NCBI GenBank assembly: GCA_023451735.1
Contig: JAEXYH010000039.1
Span: 1 to 26,373, forward strand
DNA: 26,373 nucleotides
Origin: Pseudomonadota bacterium
GTDB taxonomy: Bacteria > Pseudomonadota > Alphaproteobacteria > Rhizobiales > Rhizobiaceae
Direction of reading: 5' to 3'
A program made the position numbers and the translations under genes. Shown one piece after another: positions 23,185-26,373 of the stretch. Below the pieces are notes generated by a model. The model had not been told where the DNA came from and searched no databases. It saw only the letters and a list, made by a program, of their open reading frames with translations. The number at the start of each line of letters is the position of its first letter. Position 1 is the first letter of the stretch.

Positions 23185-24222
23185 TCAGGCGCTTGTTGAC
23201 GCGCCCTCCGTCTCACCATGCTGCAGCTTTGCGAGTGGCGCCTGAAACCTCATCATCACTCCTGACGGCTGGTAGTCTAAGGAAACATCGCCGTAAGCCT
23301 TCAGGCTGGATACGACCAGCCGCGAACCGAACCCCGTCCGCGATGGCTGATCCACTTTAGGGCCACTAGACTCTTCCCACCTGAACGCGAACTGCTGCGC
23401 GCCGACTTCGTCAGCCACGGACCAGGTGACGGAAACCTGCCCCTCAGCCCCGGACAGAGCACCATACTTCGTGGCATTGGTGCCGAGTTCATGCAGAACG
23501 AGAGACAGTGAGAGAGCGGCTTGCGGCCCGAGCAGCACCGGCGATCCCTCGAAACGCAACCGTGGGCTACCTTCCAGACCGAGGCTGACGGCGGAAGCTT
23601 CAACGACTGCGGCGACCGTGGTGCTTGTCCAATTCTCATGCAGCAGGATATCGTGTGCCCTGGAATAGGCTGCGATACGCGATTGCAGCGCTGCGCCGGC
23701 TTCCTCGATCGATCCGGCATTCCTCAACGACTGGGTAATGATCGACTGGACGACCGCAAGCGAGTTCTTGAGGCGATGATTGAGTTCATGCATCAGCCGC
23801 TTTTGCCGTTCGGCGGCCTGCCGCTCCTGCGTACGGTCGCGGAGTATCTTGAGAAAGCCTTCGGCCGATCCGTCTTCCGAGCGAAGCACCATCATCTCAC
23901 CCGAGGCCCAAAACTGCGTACCGTCCTTGCGCAGGTGCCAACGCTCGTCGGCGCCGCGGCCCTGCTCAAGGGAAGACTTCATCTCGGCGATCGGAATACC
24001 GGCCCGCCGGTCCTCGGTCGTGAAGAAGATCGCCGCCGGCTTGCCGAGCATTTCCTCTTCGCTCCAACCCAGGATGCGGGATGCACCCTCGTTCCAGATC
24101 GTCACCAGTCCGTCGAGATCCATCGAGACGATGGCGTAATCGATCGCGTTGTGAAGCACGGCCTCGAGGAAGCGCTCGCGCGCCGATGCCCTCTTGCCGT
24201 TTCGCTCGATTGGTTGATCCAT
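23185..24222 (-). CDS. PAS-HWE sensor histidine kinase
   Basis: This 345-residue cytosolic kinase has one PAS domain (about residues 18-135: YAIVSMDLDGLVTIWNEGAS, ILGWSEEEMLG, WHLRKDGTQFW) and an HWE-type kinase core. The phospho-acceptor region MHELNHRLKNSLAVVQSI contains His149. The ATP-binding N box is HELGTNATKYGAL, followed by the family-defining W-x-E (FRWEESSG) and a GFGSRLV motif. HWE kinases are abundant in rhizobia and often signal through stand-alone receivers or PhyR-type general stress response proteins. No partner receiver is encoded here. The PAS domain lacks the GxNCRFLQ motif of LOV domains, so it is not a flavin light sensor of that type. ATG 24222 was chosen over the adjacent TTG 24225. 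It lies 102 bases downstream of a second HWE kinase in the same direction. Confidence 0.92.
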   Translation of the reverse strand: MDQPIERNGKRASARERFLEAVLHNAIDYAIVSMDLDGLVTIWNEGASRILGWSEEEMLGKPAAIFFTTEDRRAGIPIAEMKSSLEQGRGADERWHLRKDGTQFWASGEMMVLRSEDGSAEGFLKILRDRTQERQAAERQKRLMHELNHRLKNSLAVVQSIITQSLRNAGSIEEAGAALQSRIAAYSRAHDILLHENWTSTTVAAVVEASAVSLGLEGSPRLRFEGSPVLLGPQAALSLSLVLHELGTNATKYGALSGAEGQVSVTWSVADEVGAQQFAFRWEESSGPKVDQPSRTGFGSRLVVSSLKAYGDVSLDYQPSGVMMRFQAPLAKLQHGETEGASTSA

Positions 24223-24324
24223 CAATGTGCCCTAAGCCCCGTCCTTGCGTCCACCGCTCTATCACAGGTTAATTCAGTTAAAATCAAGGCGTCAAAGCCT
24301 TCTCAAGCAACAGCTTAACAAGGA

Positions 24325-25323
24325 TCATTCCGAGAACGGATCGCGCAAGCCAACCTGGATGCGTGAGAGAGGTGCCGTAAGCCTCCAGACGACCCTGCCG
24401 TCTGCGAGGCTCCAGGCGGCGTGGCCAGAAAGTGCGGAGGGCACAAGCCGACAAAGAACCAGCCTGCCAAACCCTTCGTCTTGCGCCAAGAGGTCAGCGT
24501 ATTGGAGCGCCGGTTCGGACCAGCTGAGCTCGAATTCGACCGGATTACCGTCGGCCCCAGATGTCAACTTCCAGGTCACCGATATGCCCTCGCCCTCTGT
24601 CAAACCGAAACGCACCGCGTTCATGATCAATTCGTGGAGCGCCATGCCGATATTGAGGACGGCATTGGCGTCTAGGGCGATCTCCGGTCCAAGTGCCTGG
24701 ACAGGATAGACGTCTTCAAAGGGTTTCAGCTGATGCGCGATGAGGTCGGCGAGGCTGACGCCCGCCCAATCGACTTGCGAGAGAAGATCATGTGAGTGGG
24801 AGAGCGCCATGATGCGTTCGCGGATCCGCTTCTCGAAATCTTCGATCGATCCAGACCGTCCCGCTGTTTGGCGTATCACCGCGAGTATCACGGCATATTG
24901 GTTTTTGACGCGGTGATTGATCTCGCGCATCAGCAGGCGAAGCCGGCGCTCGCTTTCGCGCGTCTGCGTGACGTCGCGGGCGATGCTCGACGCCCCCACG
25001 AGCTGCCCGTCCCGGCGTTTGATCGGTGAAATCGTGATCGAGATCGGAACGAGCCGTCCACCGCGATGCAGACGCGTGGTTTCGAAGGTCTCAATCCGCT
25101 CTCCGAGCTTGAGCCGGCGCAGGATCTCCGCCTCCTCATCCCGCTTGTCGGCGGGCACAATGAGATAGATCGGCTGTCCTACGGCTTCGAGTTCCGAATA
25201 GCCGAACATCCGCTCGGCGGCTTTATTCCAGCTGACGATCGTGCCGGAGAGATCCTTGCTGATGATCGCGTCGAACGACGACTCCACGACGGCCGCAAGG
25301 CGTTCTTCGGTATGTTTTTCCAT
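24325..25323 (-). CDS. PAS-HWE sensor histidine kinase, second copy
   Basis: This 332-residue cytosolic kinase has a PAS domain (about residues 8-122: SFDAIISKDLSGTIVSWNKA, MFGYSELEAVG, RRDGQLVGASSIARDVTQ) followed by an HWE core: acceptor region REINHRVKNQYAVILAVI with His137, N box HELIMNAVRFG, W-x-E as LSWSEPAL, and GFGRLV. It shares domain order with the adjacent 23185 kinase but little exact sequence, so the two are diverged paralogues rather than a recent duplication. With 102 bases between them, they may be transcribed together, this gene first. The usual start is the ATG at 25323; no strong Shine-Dalgarno is visible. No response regulator is found next to it. Confidence 0.92.
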   Translation of the reverse strand: MEKHTEERLAAVVESSFDAIISKDLSGTIVSWNKAAERMFGYSELEAVGQPIYLIVPADKRDEEAEILRRLKLGERIETFETTRLHRGGRLVPISITISPIKRRDGQLVGASSIARDVTQTRESERRLRLLMREINHRVKNQYAVILAVIRQTAGRSGSIEDFEKRIRERIMALSHSHDLLSQVDWAGVSLADLIAHQLKPFEDVYPVQALGPEIALDANAVLNIGMALHELIMNAVRFGLTEGEGISVTWKLTSGADGNPVEFELSWSEPALQYADLLAQDEGFGRLVLCRLVPSALSGHAAWSLADGRVVWRLTAPLSRIQVGLRDPFSE

Positions 25324-25382
25324 GTCCGATGAGTTTCACTGCTGAGGCTGCTGCCGGGACATTTAGGTCCCGGTCTCAGAGA

Positions 25383-25556
25383 TCAAGTCATCGGCGCAGA
25401 CAATTTTTCATCGCACTGGGGCAAGTCGGCATGCCACAAGCGCAAGGCGCCTTCATCGACAAGACAATCCAACTCCTGATTCCTGGCGCCTCGCTTTCGG
25501 GATAGGCATAAGGCTTGGGAGCCTGTACCCCCGGCCAAAAACGGCCGCGGGCTCAT
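25383..25556 (-). CDS. Possible small protein, uncertain start
   Basis: A minus-strand frame ends KRGARNQELDCLVDEGALRL, then WHADLPQCDEKLSAPMT and TGA. The last 40 residues have normal protein-like composition and could be a real small protein. The upstream part crosses the terminator of the DUF1236 gene, and no start codon has a ribosome binding site. ATG 25556 is the nearest ATG; TTG 25604 lies inside the terminator stem. No family is recognised. Confidence 0.3.
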   Translation of the reverse strand: MSPRPFLAGGTGSQALCLSRKRGARNQELDCLVDEGALRLWHADLPQCDEKLSAPMT

Positions 25557-25562
25557 TGCAAC

Positions 25563-25596
25563 AAAAAGCCGGAATGCTGCGTGGCAGCTTCCGGCT
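25563..25596 (-). terminator. Rho-independent terminator of the DUF1236 gene
   Basis: Read on the minus strand, AGCCGGAA and GCTGC pair across a GTG-type loop with GCAGC and TTCCGGCT (eight plus five base pairs, one bulge), followed by TTTTTG. It begins 27 bases after the DUF1236 stop codon. Confidence 0.8.
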
Positions 25597-25622
25597 CGTT
25601 GCAACGAATGGTTGGACCTGGC

Positions 25623-26024
25623 CTATCGAACGATCTGCACCACGGTATGGGTACGGGGATCGATGATCACACGCTGGTCGTTGACGACCGCGTATGCGTA
25701 ACGCTCATTGCTTGGAACAGGCGTCAACACGACCGTTTCGGGAACGGGCTTACCCACAACGATCTCCTGACTCACGGTCACCGGAGCCGGCGCAGGTTGC
25801 TCCTGTACATAGGTTACTACTTCCTGTGGCGGCGGATCGATTGCGGTTCCGACAATGGCGCCAGCTACGCCGCCGACTGCTGCCCCGACGGGACCACCAA
25901 CAATGGCGCCTGTCACGGCGCCGCCAGCGGCACCTTTAACCGTTCCATCCTGCGCAAGCGCGCCAGCGCTGCTTCCGAGTAGGACTGCGATTACGGCAGT
26001 AGAGGCGAGAATTGTTCTACGCAT
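25623..26024 (-). CDS. Secreted DUF1236 protein with glycine-zipper segment
   Basis: This 133-residue protein has AGGAG eight bases before ATG 26024. An N-terminal signal peptide (residues 1-25, MRRTILASTAVIAVLLGS to ALAQ) is followed by a Gly/Ala-rich segment with GxxxG repeats (AAGGAVTGAIVGGPVGAAVG, about residues 32-60). A Pro/Glu-rich linker follows (PPPQEVV, QPAPAPVTV), and then a C-terminal DUF1236 domain (about 88-133: GKPVPETVVLTPVPSNERYA, then YAVVNDQRVIIDPRTHTVVQ). The family is periplasmic or envelope-associated and of unknown function. The glycine zipper could insert in or lie against a membrane. A strong terminator follows, so it is monocistronic. Confidence 0.9.
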   Translation of the reverse strand: MRRTILASTAVIAVLLGSSAGALAQDGTVKGAAGGAVTGAIVGGPVGAAVGGVAGAIVGTAIDPPPQEVVTYVQEQPAPAPVTVSQEIVVGKPVPETVVLTPVPSNERYAYAVVNDQRVIIDPRTHTVVQIVR

Positions 26025-26304
26025 TGGTTTTCTCCTGTTCGGTGACCAACGACAAAAGAAGCCTGATCGAGACTTTTCGTTCCCAACGTCACGTCACGAA
26101 ATGCAACAATTTGAAATAGTTACGGCGTACAGGTCATCGAACAAACTGGCAAAACGATCATTCTCAATTCCGGACTCATGCTATCCTTTGAGCCGCTCAC
26201 ACAGCTCACAGAGGAGTGGAGAACGGGTCGCTACATTGGGAGAAGAGCATGACGAACGCCTGCGAATCGTCCTACCGATCGATCAAAACATGCGTGGAGT
26301 AAAC

Positions 26305-26373
26305 ATGATTGATCCGCTCTCGGTTGAACCATTGTCCGTCTATTGGGCACGGAGAAAGACGCAAGATGCGGAA
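26305..26373 (+). CDS. Start of an unidentified gene, cut by window end
   Basis: ATG 26305 with GGAG six to seven bases upstream opens a frame reading MIDPLSVEPLSVYWARRKTQ, then DAE, to the edge of the window. The same frame is open back to TTG 26239 (LGEEHDERLRIVLPIDQNMR), so the true start may be earlier. Twenty-three codons are too few to name a family. Confidence 0.4.
   Translation, partial: MIDPLSVEPLSVYWARRKTQDAE

Noticed and set aside
25533..25550. CGGCC-AAAAAC-GGCCG inverted repeat
   Set aside because: It is a short stem without a T tract beside a much stronger terminator, and probably not functional on its own.
1..26373. CRISPR array, tRNA, rRNA, toxin-antitoxin or phage defence system
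   Set aside because: No regularly spaced direct repeats, cloverleaf-like sequences, Cas proteins or recognised defence proteins were found on either strand.

Overview
The window reads as an accessory, probably plasmid-borne or island, segment of a Rhizobiaceae genome (Rhizobium, Agrobacterium or Sinorhizobium type). I infer this from GC-rich codon use, a y4hA-type ion transporter, BA14K, DUF982, DUF1236 and DUF3892 proteins, HWE-type kinases and rhizobial-type IS remnants. No rRNA, tRNA, CRISPR array, replication origin or housekeeping operon was seen.

Layout. 1-2.7 kb: the end of an IS3-family orfA running off the left edge, a poor region, an intact Ca2+/H+ exchanger-like gene (731-1831) and a 37-residue membrane peptide gene. 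2.7-4.4 kb: a membrane GGDEF-EAL protein whose EAL site is degraded. 4.4-12.3 kb: a stretch rich in broken genes. It holds a GAF gene fused to a decayed IS256-family transposase, an ArsR-type repressor with three stops, a ribosome-modulation-factor-like gene with an amber codon at codon 5, an exonuclease III 5' stub, an EAL-domain stub and an XRE repressor with an amber codon inside its HTH. Intact small genes (including a 27-residue membrane peptide and a BA14K protein) lie between them, as does an intact EAL phosphodiesterase gene followed immediately by a BLUF blue-light receptor gene. 12.4-18.8 kb: a small membrane protein, a small conserved protein, a membrane diguanylate cyclase, a CHASE4-GGDEF-EAL protein and a GAF-PAS-GGDEF-EAL protein. 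18.9-25.3 kb: a 1079-residue hybrid histidine kinase with two receiver domains, a DUF3892 and a DUF982 protein, and two adjacent PAS-HWE histidine kinases. 25.4-26.4 kb: a secreted DUF1236 protein with a clear terminator, and the start of an unidentified gene at the right edge.

How the genes work together. About half of the coding DNA is signal transduction. Five long proteins make or degrade cyclic di-GMP, and their active sites differ: one has an intact GGDEF with a broken EAL, two have a broken GGDEF with an intact EAL, one has both intact, and one is a cyclase only. Their inputs appear to be light (BLUF), small ligands or redox (GAF, PAS) and periplasmic signals (CHASE4, membrane segments). 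The three kinases would respond to PAS-type signals, but no separate response regulator gene is visible. The region looks like a sensory island mixed with decaying mobile-element debris. I found no clearly new enzymatic system. The most unusual items are the two-gene BLUF/EAL unit, the complementary loss of c-di-GMP active sites, and the amber-interrupted regulators.
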